A program made the position numbers and the translations under genes. From NCBI GenBank assembly GCA_943788495.1, contig CALSQO010000002.1, forward strand, positions 124,001 to 188,000: a stretch of 64,000 nt of DNA. The letters run 5' to 3'. The notes under the pieces are model-generated. The model had not been told where the DNA came from, searched no databases, and saw only the letters and a program-made list of their open reading frames with translations. This stretch comes from UA16 sp905478895 (GTDB lineage: Bacteria > Bacteroidota > Bacteroidia > Flavobacteriales_D > Sanyastnellaceae). Of the stretch, positions 45,959 through 55,900 are shown one piece after another; within the stretch, counting starts at the first letter, position 1, and each line of letters opens with the position of its first letter.

Positions 45959-46283
45959 AACGATTGGACATAGAAAGGTTCAAGAGTGACACTATTGTCA
46001 ATCTCACGAAAGCGAACCTCCGTTAAGAGAGTGCCTCCTACTTAATAGATCTAAGCTTTTCCGCTCTGTTACTTTCCAATCGGCCAAAAAGGACTGAAAA
46101 CACCCTAAATGACACTCTTTTTAACTGGTTTACAGCAATTTAAGCACTAACATCTATTAACAATAGCTGTCATTGAAAAGGGGCTGAAACTGAGAGCGAC
46201 GACTCCGCTCCTTCAGCAGTTCCATTAGATTGTTTTATTTTCACCTGCAAGCAATCCTCAAAACTTCACCAAGCAGTCTACTT
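45959..46283. other. Non-coding AT-rich stretch of about 325 bp
   Basis: No gene on either strand. It contains the short direct repeat TGACACT at about 45987 and 46109, and no convincing promoter, tRNA or hairpin. It separates the Rep-like fragment from the lipoprotein gene and is distinctly richer in A/T than the core genes. Confidence 0.5.
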
Positions 46284-47117
46284 ATGAAGAGCGTTTATTT
46301 CCTACTCATTACCATTGCTCTCTCCAGCTGTTCAGCAACATCCCGTTATTATCAGATTTTAGAATTAGAGGAGACTTCTGAAAAAACAGAGGCTGAAATC
46401 TTCGAAAACGATCAATGTAAAATCACGTTCGACTTTTGGGGGAAGGGCGGTAAAACTGACTTTGTTTTTGAAAACACGTCGAGCGAATACATAGAGTTTC
46501 ATCTGGACAGCTCATTTGTCCTGTTGAATGGGTTTGTCTTTGACCTTTTTGGGAACCGCGAATACCAGAAATCTTCATCTTTCGGTTCGAGCATAACTCA
46601 ATCGGCAGCAGTAAGCGATAAGGTCAATCAGAATTCCCAAAATATCTGGGGCCTCAGCAAACAAGCTCGAGCAGGAGTTTCCTCAAGCGCCTCCTCTGGG
46701 TTTACGAATGAAACAGGTCAGAGCGAAAGAGAAAAACCAACCAGAATAATTCCGCCTGGAGGTAGAATTTTGGTAGAAGGAGTGCAGTTGCTCAGTTCGT
46801 CTTTGCAGTATTGTGACTTAGAGAGATTTCCAACGAAAAAAACATCGAAAGAGGAGTCCCAAAAACGTTTTAATGTTTCCAATACGCCATTGAAACTGTC
46901 GGTTATAGCCTGTTATTCTCAGAGTTCTGGAGGCGAGAATCATAAGCTTCAGTTCGACTTTTTTATTAATCAGGTGAGTAACATGGGAGAGGATGAAGCT
47001 CTTAAGTGGGTTAGAACCGATGAGTGCGGTGAGGAAATCTTTCCTTCAGAACGTCGTTTTAGAGAGACTCCTTCGAATAGTTTTTACAGACGATATAAGG
47101 TGACGTCTTCGTATTGA
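46284..47117 (+). CDS. Lipoprotein of unknown function
   Basis: 277 residues from the ATG at 46284, which begins a lipoprotein signal (VYFLLITIALSSC, Cys16). The body starts with a beta-rich domain (CKITFDFWGKGGKTDFVFENTSSEYIEFHLDSSFVLLNG), then a Ser/Gln-rich linker (about 100-150), and a second beta-rich part with a cysteine pair. I do not recognise a family. The gene is AT-richer than its neighbours and stands alone between the Rep-like fragment and tRNA-Cys. Several Bacteroidota accessory lipoproteins have this two-domain look, but no function can be given. Confidence 0.75.
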   Translation: MKSVYFLLITIALSSCSATSRYYQILELEETSEKTEAEIFENDQCKITFDFWGKGGKTDFVFENTSSEYIEFHLDSSFVLLNGFVFDLFGNREYQKSSSFGSSITQSAAVSDKVNQNSQNIWGLSKQARAGVSSSASSGFTNETGQSEREKPTRIIPPGGRILVEGVQLLSSSLQYCDLERFPTKKTSKEESQKRFNVSNTPLKLSVIACYSQSSGGENHKLQFDFFINQVSNMGEDEALKWVRTDECGEEIFPSERRFRETPSNSFYRRYKVTSSY

Positions 47118-47171
47118 TGGCAATAGTCACTTATCCACAACATGTATACACGCTGGTATACACCGAAATCA

Positions 47172-47213
47172 AAAAAGCCCCGCTATCGCAATGATAACGG
47201 GGCTTTCTTTTTG
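47172..47213 (+). terminator. Rho-independent terminator after the 46284 lipoprotein
   Basis: AAAAAGCCCCGCTATC / GATAACGGGGCTTTCTTTTT hairpin with a short GCAAT loop and T-run. It ends the lipoprotein transcript just before tRNA-Cys, which is on the other strand; it could also stop the tRNA transcript. Confidence 0.85.
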
Positions 47214-47220
47214 TTCGTTG

Positions 47221-47291
47221 AGGTCCGAAGCGGATTCGAACCGCTGTAGCAGCTTTTGCAGAGCTGAGCCTAGCCACTCGGCCATCGGACC
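47221..47291 (-). tRNA. tRNA-Cys (GCA)
   Basis: 71 nt on the minus strand. Acceptor stem GGTCCGA/TCGGACC, D-loop with GCCGAGTGGCTAGGC, anticodon stem CAGCT/AGCTG closing a CTGCAAA loop (anticodon GCA), T-arm GCGG-TTCGAAT-CCGC. The discriminator is T (U73), as expected for cysteine. CCA is not encoded. A TATATTTG box lies 30 nt upstream. The direction places its 3' end towards the AT-rich lipoprotein region. Confidence 0.96.
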
Positions 47292-47321
47292 CTCAAATCC
47301 TATTTACGTTAAACAGGACAG

Positions 47322-47329
47322 CAAATATA
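47322..47329 (-). promoter_or_regulatory. -7 promoter box of tRNA-Cys
   Basis: TATATTTG on the minus strand, an exact TAnnTTTG match, 30 nt before the tRNA 5' end. Confidence 0.65.
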
Positions 47330-47370
47330 CGAAAACGACGGGGGGAGGTTACATTCCTAGGCGGAGAAAT

Positions 47371-47378
47371 GTACTTTC
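47371..47378 (+). promoter_or_regulatory. -7 promoter box of pssA
   Basis: TACTTTCG, one base off consensus, ends 5 nt before the ATG at 47384. It supports the 47384 start over an in-frame ATG at 47369, which would lie within or before the promoter. Confidence 0.5.
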
Positions 47379-47383
47379 GTGGC

Positions 47384-48220
47384 ATGGGACTTCATAAATA
47401 TTATGCCAACGCATTGACCATGGGCAACTTGTTGTCCGGTGTACTGGTGATCATTGGGCTGTTCATTTGGCCTTTTGGTGCGGCAGTGAATGGGAACCTC
47501 ACAGGTGAATCGTTCTCGGAATATGGCGCATTGGCCCAAGGCGAGCGCGGATGGGGGATGCTGGCGTTGGCAATGATTTGGATGGCGGGTCAGCTGTTTG
47601 ACTTGCTGGACGGAATCGTAGCGCGCTGGACCCGAACCGAAGGTCCGATGGGGTTGCAGCTGGATAGCATTGCAGATGCGGTTTCCAGCGGTGTTACTCC
47701 TGCCATTGCGGGGATAATGTTTTTGCATGCGTGGGCGCCCGCGATTCCAGCAGCCTTGAAGTTTTTACCCTTGACCATGGCCATGGCCGCGACTTGGCGC
47801 TTGGCCCGATTCAATGTTGAATATGCTGCGGGATCAGATGGAACGGGATTTCGTGGGATGCCTGCACCCGCTGGTGCGTTGTGGTGGATCGGCATTTTGC
47901 TCACGGCTGCTCAGTACGAGATGTTTGGTTCGTGGGGTTTGTATGGGATTGGGGGCATGGTCACGGTTGTGGCATCCGTCTTCATCGGTTCCACGCTAAT
48001 TCCATGGTGGATGATCAGCGACCGCCCCATGATGGATCTCAAAGGATGGGGCAAAACACCCGAATACGACCGCAAGCGAATTGTGCTTTTGGTAGCGCTG
48101 GTCATTGTTGGAATCGTGGTGGCAATTTTTGGCCGCGCATTCGGTTTGGGATTGCAAGCCGCGTTACTTTTGTATGCATTCTTCGGAAAATTCATTCAAC
48201 CGAACACCACACATTCTTAA
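47384..48220 (+). CDS. pssA: CDP-diacylglycerol--serine O-phosphatidyltransferase
   Basis: 278 residues from the ATG at 47384, with about eight transmembrane helices. The CDP-alcohol phosphotransferase signature DGx2ARx8Gx3Dx3D is exact: DGIVARWTRTEGPMGLQLDSIAD. The SDG-type N-terminus (ANALTMGNLLSGVLVIIGLF) is that of phosphatidylserine synthase type II. It makes phosphatidylserine, the precursor of phosphatidylethanolamine, at the inner membrane. A psd gene is not beside it; purS follows 9 bp downstream, an unusual pairing. Confidence 0.9.
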   Translation: MGLHKYYANALTMGNLLSGVLVIIGLFIWPFGAAVNGNLTGESFSEYGALAQGERGWGMLALAMIWMAGQLFDLLDGIVARWTRTEGPMGLQLDSIADAVSSGVTPAIAGIMFLHAWAPAIPAALKFLPLTMAMAATWRLARFNVEYAAGSDGTGFRGMPAPAGALWWIGILLTAAQYEMFGSWGLYGIGGMVTVVASVFIGSTLIPWWMISDRPMMDLKGWGKTPEYDRKRIVLLVALVIVGIVVAIFGRAFGLGLQAALLLYAFFGKFIQPNTTHS

Positions 48221-48229
48221 GTTTCGACC

Positions 48230-48493
48230 ATGAAATTCAGCGCCTCCATTGACATCATGCCCCTGCCAGCTTTGTTGGATCCTCAAGGAAAGGCCGTTTC
48301 GAGCAACATGAAAAACATTGGACTTGCCGGCATTGGCAACGTCCGCATTGGCAAACACATCACGTTGGAGTTGGAAGCTGCCAATCAAGCCGAAGCGGAA
48401 TCGCAAGTAAAGGAAGCTTGTGAAAAGCTGCTCACCAATCAAATCATGGAGCAATTTGAGTTCCATGTGGAGGCACTGGAGGCAGTAGCCTGA
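48230..48493 (+). CDS. purS: Phosphoribosylformylglycinamidine synthase subunit PurS
   Basis: 87 residues: FSASIDIMPLPALLDPQGKAVSSNMKNIGLAGIGNVRIGKHITLELEAANQAEAESQVKEACEKLL, matching the small PurS subunit (LDPQGKAV and VRIGKxIxLxLEA are its hallmark). PurS bridges PurL and PurQ in the three-subunit FGAM synthase. No purL or purQ is in the window. Many Bacteroidota use a single long PurL, so a separate PurS suggests this organism has the split enzyme. It is co-transcribed with pssA. Confidence 0.92.
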   Translation: MKFSASIDIMPLPALLDPQGKAVSSNMKNIGLAGIGNVRIGKHITLELEAANQAEAESQVKEACEKLLTNQIMEQFEFHVEALEAVA

Positions 48494-48507
48494 TTCAGCC
48501 CATAGGT

Positions 48508-49019
48508 TCAGAGCAGGCCTAGCGCCAGCAGAAACCCAAACAATACTTCAGGAGTGGGCTTGCCTTCGAACACGCAGATGCGATCGAACATCGCTAATGC
48601 TGTCTTCTTTGTACAAGCCAAAGGCGCTTGGGTCAAGGGCATCCGGCTGAAGTGTGTAGACCAAATCCAGAGGAAAAGTACTGTCGCCAATGTAGATCGT
48701 ATGGCCCTCCAAGGTGTACAAAATGGCATCGCTAAAATTTGAATCGCCTTGAATCAAGTGGCCATCACGGACGGTGAATTTCAAGATCGAAGGAGCTCGA
48801 AGAATACCCCTCAAACAATTCTCCCGGACGGGTCGTCCAGAGCACAGTGCCACGCCAGTCCTTTCCCTCGCGGATTAATCCTTGTTCTGAATGGAGCATC
48901 ATTTCGCTCCAAAGCATGCGGTGGTCAGGGTATACATTGACGCGGTCTTGGGCGAGCAGCGATGCACTCCAAGCAAGCATACACATGAGCAGAAGCCCAA
49001 CGAGGCGCGTGCTTTTCAT
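48508..49019 (-). CDS. Small secreted protein of unknown function (two frameshifts)
   Basis: About 169 residues after removing one base at the AA pair 48783-48784 and one near 48589-48594. Signal peptide RLVGLLLMCMLAWSASLLAQ. The mature part (HRMLWSEMMLHSEQGLIREGKDWRG, then VRDGHLIQGDSNFSDAILYTLEGHTIYIGDSTFPLDLVYTL, ending EVLFGFLLALGLL) is a mixed beta protein with no recognised family. Its start overlaps the pgk stop by 4 bp, so it is downstream of pgk in the same operon. Function unknown. Confidence 0.68.
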
Positions 49020-50204
49020 GACCGCATGGCTGCGATTCCCGGCAACTCTTTGCCTTCCAAGTATTCCAGCATCGCGCCACCCCCGGTACTGACATAACTG
49101 ACCTTTTCGGCCAAGCCCGCCTTGTTGATGGCAGCCACAGAATCTCCACCCCCGATCAGCGTGAATGCACCGCTTTCGGAAGTTGCTTCTGCCAGTGCAT
49201 CGGCCACGGCGTTCGTCCCTTTGGCGAAGGCGTCCATTTCAAATACACCCATGGGGCCATTCCAGAGAACGGTTCTTGAGCTCAGCACCGCTTTGACAAA
49301 CCGTTGTGTGGTTTCTGGCCCAATGTCCAGCCCCATCCAGCCGTCGGGGATGGCATGGGTCTCCACCACATCTGTTGCTGCATCGGCGGCGAATTGATCG
49401 GCAATCAGCGTATCATGCGGCAACAACAATTCCGTTCCAGTGGACTTCGCCTTTTCCAAAATGGCCATCGCTTGTGCGTGCATTTCCGATTCCACTAGGC
49501 TATTGCCAATTTTTCCGCCTTGCGCTTGAACAAATGTGTACGCCATTCCGCCGCCGACGATCAAACGATCGACACGACCGATGAGGTGCTCGATGATGCC
49601 CAGTTTTGAACTGACTTTCGCCCCACCAATGATGGCTGTGAGGGGAGCCTGGGGGTGTGCAAGCACTTTTTCCAACGCGTCGATTTCTTTCGCCAGCAGC
49701 AATCCAAAAGCTTTGTCCTCGGGGAAGAATTTCGCAATCACGGCTGTGGATGCGTGCGCGCGATGCGCTGTTCCAAAGGCATCGTTGATGTAAACGGTGC
49801 CGTTCTCAGCGAGTTGACCAGCGAAAAACTCATCGCCGGCTTTTTCTTCGGGATGGAACCGTAGGTTTTCGAGCAAGAGCAACTTCACCGGGCTTCAACG
49901 ATTGTGTGACATCGAGTGCGGTGTCTTCCACACAATTGGGCGCGAATTTCACAGACTGACCGAGCAGCGCTTCCAGTCGCGGCAAAATATGCTTGAGACT
50001 GAATTGGGCATCGGGTCCTTTTGGCCTTCCAAGGTGCGACATGAGCACCACAGATCCACCTTGCTTCAAAACATGTTGAATGGTTGGCAGTGCTGCCCGA
50101 ATGCGCGTGTCGTCTGTCACTTCGCGCGCTTCATTCAACGGCACATTGAAATCTACGCGGATCAGCGCTCGCTCGCCTTCCAGGTGAAGATCGGTCAGCT
50201 TCAT
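49016..50204 (-). CDS. pgk: Phosphoglycerate kinase (one frameshift)
   Basis: About 395 residues after removing one base of the AA pair 49881-49882, which joins TQSLKPGEV to LLLENLRFHPEEKAGDEF; the break is in one of the most conserved loops, so an error is near certain. Signatures: VDFNVPLN at the N-terminus, SHLGRPKG, the LENLRFH loop, AFGTAHRAHAST, GGAKVSSK and GGGDSVAAI. Glycolytic enzyme making ATP from 1,3-bisphosphoglycerate. It lies in the operon glyS-pgk-small secreted protein with 4-bp overlaps on both sides. Confidence 0.97.
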
Positions 50205-51739
50205 GAGTGGGAGTTAAACAGTTGTGCAAGGCCCACTTTTTCGTGAACACGTGCGGCCAAATCAGCAATAGGAATCCGTTCTTGGGCCATGGTGTCGCGG
50301 TCGCGGATGGTCACGGCTTGGTCGGTGAGGGTGTCGTGGTCGACGGTGATGCAGAGCGGTGTTCCAATGGCGTCCTGTCGACGGTAGCGGCGACCAATGG
50401 CGTCTTTCTCGTCGTACTGGACGTTGTGTTCCAGTTGCAACATTTTCAAGATTTCGCGTGCTTTTTCAGGCAGCCCATCTTTTTTGAGCAACGGCAATAC
50501 CGCGGCTTTGACAGGGGCGAAAGGCGCCGGAATGCGGAGCACGGTGCGCTGTGATCCGTCCTCCAGCGTTTCTTCTTGGAGGGCCGCGCTCAGCGTTGCC
50601 AAGAACATTCGGTCCAACCCAATGGACGTTTCGACGACATAAGGCACATAGCTCTCTTGGGTCTCCGGATCGAAGTACCGCAATTTCTTGTTGCTGTGCT
50701 CTTCGTGTTGCTTCAAGTCAAAGTCCGTCCGCGAATGCACCCCTTCGAGCTCTTTGAAGCCCATGGGAAAGTTGAATTCAATGTCGGCTGCTGCGTCGGC
50801 GTAGTGTGCCAACTTGATGTGATCGTGGAACCGGTGCATGCCTTCTTCAAATCCCAAGGCTTTGTGCCATTTGAGGCGCGCTTCCTTCCAGTATTCGTAC
50901 CACTTTTCCTGGGTGCCGGGCTTGACGAAAAACTGCATTTCCATCTGTTCAAATTCCCGCATGCGGAAAATAAACTGCCGGGCGATGATTTCATTTCGGA
51001 AGGCCTTTCCAATCTGCGCAATGCCAAACGGCAACTTCATACGGCCGCTTTTCTGGACGTTGAGGTAATTGACGAAGATTCCTTGTGCGGTTTCGGGCCG
51101 CAAGTAGATCACTCCGCTGTCCCCGCTCACAGCACCCAGTTCGGTTTTGAACATGAGGTTGAATTGCCGCACATCGGTCCAATTTCGGCTGCCGGTGTCC
51201 GGATCGGCAATCCCCAGGTCTTCGATCAGGGCCTTGACTGCCGCTAAATCATCCGCCTCCATGGCCGATTTGAACCGGCTGTTGATGTCATCAATTTGCT
51301 TTTGACGGTCCAGAATGCGTCCGTTGGTTTCGCGGAATTGACTCTCGTCAAAGGCCTCCCCAAATCGCTTCGCCGCCTTGGTCACGTCTTTGTTGATTTT
51401 CGCTTCAATCTTGGCAATGTGGTCTTCGATCAAGACATCGGCGCGGTAGCGCTTTTTGGAGTCTTTGTTGTCGATGAGTGGGTCGTTGAAAGCATCAACG
51501 TGTCCGGAAGCCTTCCAAGTGGCGGGATGCATGAAAATGGAAGCGTCGATGCCAACGATGTTTTCGTGCATCCGAACCATTGCAGTCCACCAGTATTGCT
51601 TGATGTTGTTTTTCAATTCGGCGCCCAATTGGCCGTAGTCATAGGCCGCGGACAGGCCATCATAAATTTCACTGGAAGGAAATACAAAGCCATATTCCTT
51701 CGCGTGGCTGATGACTTTTTTGAGAAGATCGTCGCTCAT
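50201..51739 (-). CDS. glyS: Glycine--tRNA ligase (alpha2, archaeal/eukaryotic-like form)
   Basis: 512 residues, full length for the single-subunit type. N-terminal VFPSSEIYDGLSAAYDYGQLGAELKNNIKQYW and then FNLMFKTELGAV, LRPETAQGIFVNYLNV, IGKAFRNEIIARQFIFRMREFEQMEMQFF, and a C-terminal anticodon-binding domain (PFAPVKAAVLPLLKKDGL). This is the homodimeric GlyQS-like enzyme, as usual in Bacteroidota, not the alpha2-beta2 GlyQ/GlyS pair. It charges tRNA-Gly. A TACCTTTG box 29 nt upstream is its promoter. Confidence 0.97.
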   Translation of the reverse strand: MSDDLLKKVISHAKEYGFVFPSSEIYDGLSAAYDYGQLGAELKNNIKQYWWTAMVRMHENIVGIDASIFMHPATWKASGHVDAFNDPLIDNKDSKKRYRADVLIEDHIAKIEAKINKDVTKAAKRFGEAFDESQFRETNGRILDRQKQIDDINSRFKSAMEADDLAAVKALIEDLGIADPDTGSRNWTDVRQFNLMFKTELGAVSGDSGVIYLRPETAQGIFVNYLNVQKSGRMKLPFGIAQIGKAFRNEIIARQFIFRMREFEQMEMQFFVKPGTQEKWYEYWKEARLKWHKALGFEEGMHRFHDHIKLAHYADAAADIEFNFPMGFKELEGVHSRTDFDLKQHEEHSNKKLRYFDPETQESYVPYVVETSIGLDRMFLATLSAALQEETLEDGSQRTVLRIPAPFAPVKAAVLPLLKKDGLPEKAREILKMLQLEHNVQYDEKDAIGRRYRRQDAIGTPLCITVDHDTLTDQAVTIRDRDTMAQERIPIADLAARVHEKVGLAQLFNSHS

Positions 51740-51768
51740 GTTTTTATCGAATGTGCTGGATGCGAGGG

Positions 51769-51776
51769 CAAAGGTA
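51769..51776 (-). promoter_or_regulatory. -7 promoter box of glyS
   Basis: TACCTTTG on the minus strand, an exact TAnnTTTG match, 29 nt before the glyS ATG, giving an ordinary leader of about 22-25 nt. Confidence 0.65.
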
Positions 51777-51830
51777 GCGTTCGGAAACCGTACCGCCTCA
51801 CTTTTGCGGCAGACACAACGCGCTCTCCAT

Positions 51831-51838
51831 TACCTTTG
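51831..51838 (+). promoter_or_regulatory. -7 promoter box of gpsA
   Basis: TACCTTTG, an exact match, ends 5 nt before the ATG at 51844. It predicts a leaderless gpsA transcript, in contrast to the divergent glyS. Confidence 0.65.
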
Positions 51839-51843
51839 ACCCC

Positions 51844-52843
51844 ATGCCATCAAACTTGCGTTACGGACTTATTGGAAGCGGCTCCTGGGCCACGGCCATT
51901 GCCAAGATGGTGCTCACCAACAAAGAGCACCTGAGTTGGTGGGTACGACGGGAGGAAACCCGGGAACATTTGATGGAATTTGGCCGCAATCCGCATTACA
52001 TCCAAAGCATCGCCTTTGATCCCAATAAGCTTACGGTTTCCAACAACATGCAGGAGATCGTCGATGCCAGTGATGTGTTGATTTTTGCCATTCCTTCCAT
52101 CCATTTGGATGAAGTGATTCAAGCGCATGACCCAAAGGGCATGGAAGACAAGATCATCATCAATGCCATCAAGGGCATGGTGGTGGAGTACGATAGCATC
52201 CCCGCGCGCTACTTGCACAAGCAGTTCAATGTTCCGTATAAACGCATTGGATTGTTAGCGGGTCCGTGCCATGCTGAGGAGGTGGCGCGTGAAAAGCTGA
52301 GTTACCTCACCATGGCCTGCCCGGACTTGGAGCTGGCTCGAAACCTTGTCAGAAGCATTTGCCACGCGCTACATCCGAGTTCAAACCAGCCAAGATGTGG
52401 TGGGAGCGGAGTTGGCGGCGGTGCTCAAGAATATCTACGCCATTGGTGCAGGAATCGTGCTGGGGTTGGGGTATGGAGACAACTTTCTCAGCGTTTACAT
52501 CAGCAATGCTTCCCAAGAAATGAAGCGATTTCTGGCGGCGGTGCACCAATTGGACCGAGACGTCAAGGAAAGCACCTACCTCGGCGATTTGTTGGTGACC
52601 GCTTACAGTCCGCACAGCCGCAACCGGACCTTGGGCATGATGATTGGCAAAGGATACAGTGTCAAAGGGGCAATGATGGAGATGAACATGGTGGCGGAGG
52701 GATTCAACGGTTCTCAGGGAATTCATCGCATGAACGATAAATTCGAGGTGGAAACCCCCATCGCTGATTCAGTGCATCGAATCCTCCATGAGCGAATGTC
52801 TCCCGTCATAGAGATGAGGTTACTGACCGAGCAGTTGGCCTAG
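51844..52843 (+). CDS. gpsA: NAD(P)-dependent glycerol-3-phosphate dehydrogenase (one frameshift)
   Basis: About 332 residues after removing one T of the pair 52346-52347, which joins DLELARNL to SEAFATRYIRVQTSQDVVGAELAAVLKNIYAI. N-terminal nucleotide motif GLIGSGSWATAIAKMV, then VVGAELAAVLKNIYAIGAGI with the catalytic Lys, and the GMMIGKGYSVKGAMMEM substrate region. It reduces dihydroxyacetone phosphate to glycerol-3-phosphate for phospholipid synthesis, which links it functionally to the nearby pssA. Essential in most bacteria, so the break is probably an error. Confidence 0.95.
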
Positions 52844-52936
52844 GTTGAAGACAATGTTTCTCTAGCGCGCAAAGCGAAGGCAACCTGCACGGCCTTTTGT
52901 CCGTTATTTGTTAGAAAGCAATCTGTTCCAATCCTT

Positions 52937-55900
52937 ATGTTGCGTGACAACAAGCACATAACCTTCTTGATTCTGTTCTTCGTAGGGTCAGCCCTGGGGA
53001 CCGGTGCTTTTGCGCAAACCGATCAAACCGATGCGCGAACTCTGCAGCGCGGTCACCTTCCTGAAGGCGTCTGGTTTGTGCCCAATGAAGGGCAATTCCA
53101 CGATGAGGTTCGAGCGGAGGCGCGCGTTTATGGCGGTGATTGGTGGCTGACTGAAAGAGGGTGGAAAGCCGGTATGCTCGCATCGGGATATGATGCGCTC
53201 GCCCGACATGAATCACCCGTCAGTGGGTTGAATAAGTATGTCTTGGATGTTGAATGGGAGGGATGTTCAATGGAATATCAAACCGTTGCGAGCCACCCTT
53301 CGGACCACCACCTTTCTTATTACCGTGGGAATGACCCATCAAAATGGGCCCGAGCGGTGCAGCCATCAGGCAAATTGAAATTGGCACACGTGTGGCCAGG
53401 GATTCACGGTTCCATCGATGGAATGAGAGGGGATGCCTCCCACATCAAATGCGACTGGAGGGTTGACCCCGGCGCCGATCCCCAACAGATTGTTTCCGTT
53501 TATCGCGGCTTGGAAACCGCATTGCAAGCCGACGGTAGCCTAAAGCATTTGCTCGGACCTCGCGTGGGAAAGGGAATGGACGTCACCGGTGCTTGGGGAC
53601 ACATTGCAGAGGCGGCTCCATTTGCGTACCAAATGAATGGGAGCGTGATGGAAGAGGTGGATTGCTCCTACCGCCTGCAATTCATGGAAGACGATGCCTA
53701 TCGCATTACCTATGAGCTGGGAGATTACGATGCTTCTCGCCCGCTGATCATTGATCCTGAAATTGAATTTGCTTCCTACATTGGATCCACAGCTGACAGC
53801 TGGGGTTTTACAGCGGCCTATGACGATGACGGCCGTTTAATTGGCGGATCGGGGGTCCGCGATGCAGGTTATCCGACCACGGCAGGAGCCTTCGATGCCA
53901 CCTACAATGGCGGGGATTTTGATTTTGGAATCAGCATTTTTTCGGCTGACGGGACCAATCTTGAATACAGCACGTACCTCGGAGGGACCAACCTTGATTA
54001 TCCGCACAGCATCGTCACCAACTCGTTGGGGGAGATTTATGTTATGGGAACAACCGGTTCGGCCGACTTTCCCATTACTTCGGGCGCTTTCCAAGAAGCA
54101 TTTGTTGGTGGACCGTATATTGATCTAGGAGGGTACAGTTTTTATCAAGCTTTTTCGGAGGGTTGCGACATCATCATCTCCAAAATTGATGGGGTGGACG
54201 GTGCATTAACTGCTTCCACATTCATCGGCGGATCGGAGAACGATGGGCTGAACTTGGGCACTCAGTTGAATTACAATTACGGGGATGTTTGCCGCGGCGA
54301 AGTCATGGTGGATCCACAGGGCGACGTTTGGTTAGCGACGAGTACACGAAGCGATGACTTCCCCATGGCCAATGCCTTTGACCCCGGGCTCAATGGTCCG
54401 AGCGATGCGGTGATTCTTCGGCTTTCGGAAGACCTCGAAGACCTTGAGTTTTCCTCTTATTTCGGCGGGAATCAGGACGATGCGGCCTATGCCGTTCAGT
54501 TCGCGCAAGGAAGCACAACGGCTTATGTTGCCGGCGGCACAAGGAGTGATGATTTGCCAACTTCTCCGGATGCGTACCAACCGGATTTGGCAGGCGAAAG
54601 CGACGGATATGTATTCGCTTTGAACTATGCCCCGGTCATTCCAATTTTGGATGCTGCGAGTTATTTCGGAACCGATGATTACGACCAATCCTATTTCGTG
54701 CAATTGGACACCGAAGACCGACCCCACCTGTGCGGCCAAACGGTTGGTTCTTCCTTGCAATTGGTCGGGGATGTCTACGCGGATAATCCGAATGGAAGCA
54801 CGTTTGTGGTGCGATTTGGTCCGGCATTGGACGATGTGGACTGGGTCACCCGCATCGGCCTACCTCAATCCGGCATTGACATCAGTCCCACAGCGTTTCT
54901 GGTATCGGATTGCGATGAGATGTACATCAGCGGATGGGGAGGAGTCACCAACAACAACAACAGTTCCACCGCGGGACAATCGACGACAAGCGGCATGCCC
55001 ACTACCGTTGATGCGTATCAAATTGGCACGGACGGAAGCGATTTTTGGCTAGGGGTTTTGGCACCGGAAGCGGCGGACTTGACGTACGGAACATTTTTTG
55101 GGGGAACATTTTCGAACGAACACGTAGACGGAGGAACGTCTCGATTCGATAAAAATGGCACCGTATACCAGGCGGTGTGCGCGGGATGTGGGGGATGGGA
55201 TGACTTCCCGACAACAGCAGGGGCATGGTCAGGGAACAATGCTTCGAGCAATTGCAATTTGGGAGTCTTCAAATTCAACTTGGGCTCATTGGTGGCAGAC
55301 ATTAACATCGATGCGCCGGACTTGATTTGCGCAGGTGAGCCGATTCAGTTCGTCAACAATTCCATCGGGGGAAATGACTACAGCTGGGAATTTGGTGATT
55401 TGAATTCGAGCGATGAGGAAAACCCGGAATATGTATACCTCACGGCAGGAGAGTGGGATGTGATGTTGATTGTCTCGGACGCTTCTGCCAGCGGTGGGTG
55501 CTTGGAACCGGATACCGCCTTTGCCACGCTATTCATTGAGGAAATTCCGCAACCGTTGATCGACGGTGTACCGCCGGTCTGCGAGGGAGAAAGCACGAAT
55601 TTACAAGCCTACGGTACGGATGCCTTGGAATGGCAGCCGCATCCAACCTTGGACGACCCCACAATTCCCAATCCATTGGTGACACCGACACAGACTACGA
55701 CCTATACAGTGGAAGATTCCAACACGTGCGGAACAGGAACCGCTGAGGTTACTGTAGTGGTTGAGGTATTGGTAACAGATATCACCGATGACATGACCAT
55801 TTGCCTCGGTGACGTGGTGGATCTGGAAGCGACCGGCGGGAGCGATGTGATTTGGACGCCTACGGTTGGATTGGGATCTCCATCTTCGCAGTTGACTACC

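Noticed and set aside
47221..47291. tRNA-Cys as a proven attachment site of an island.
   Set aside because: No second copy of the tRNA 3' end was found in the neighbouring AT-rich stretch.
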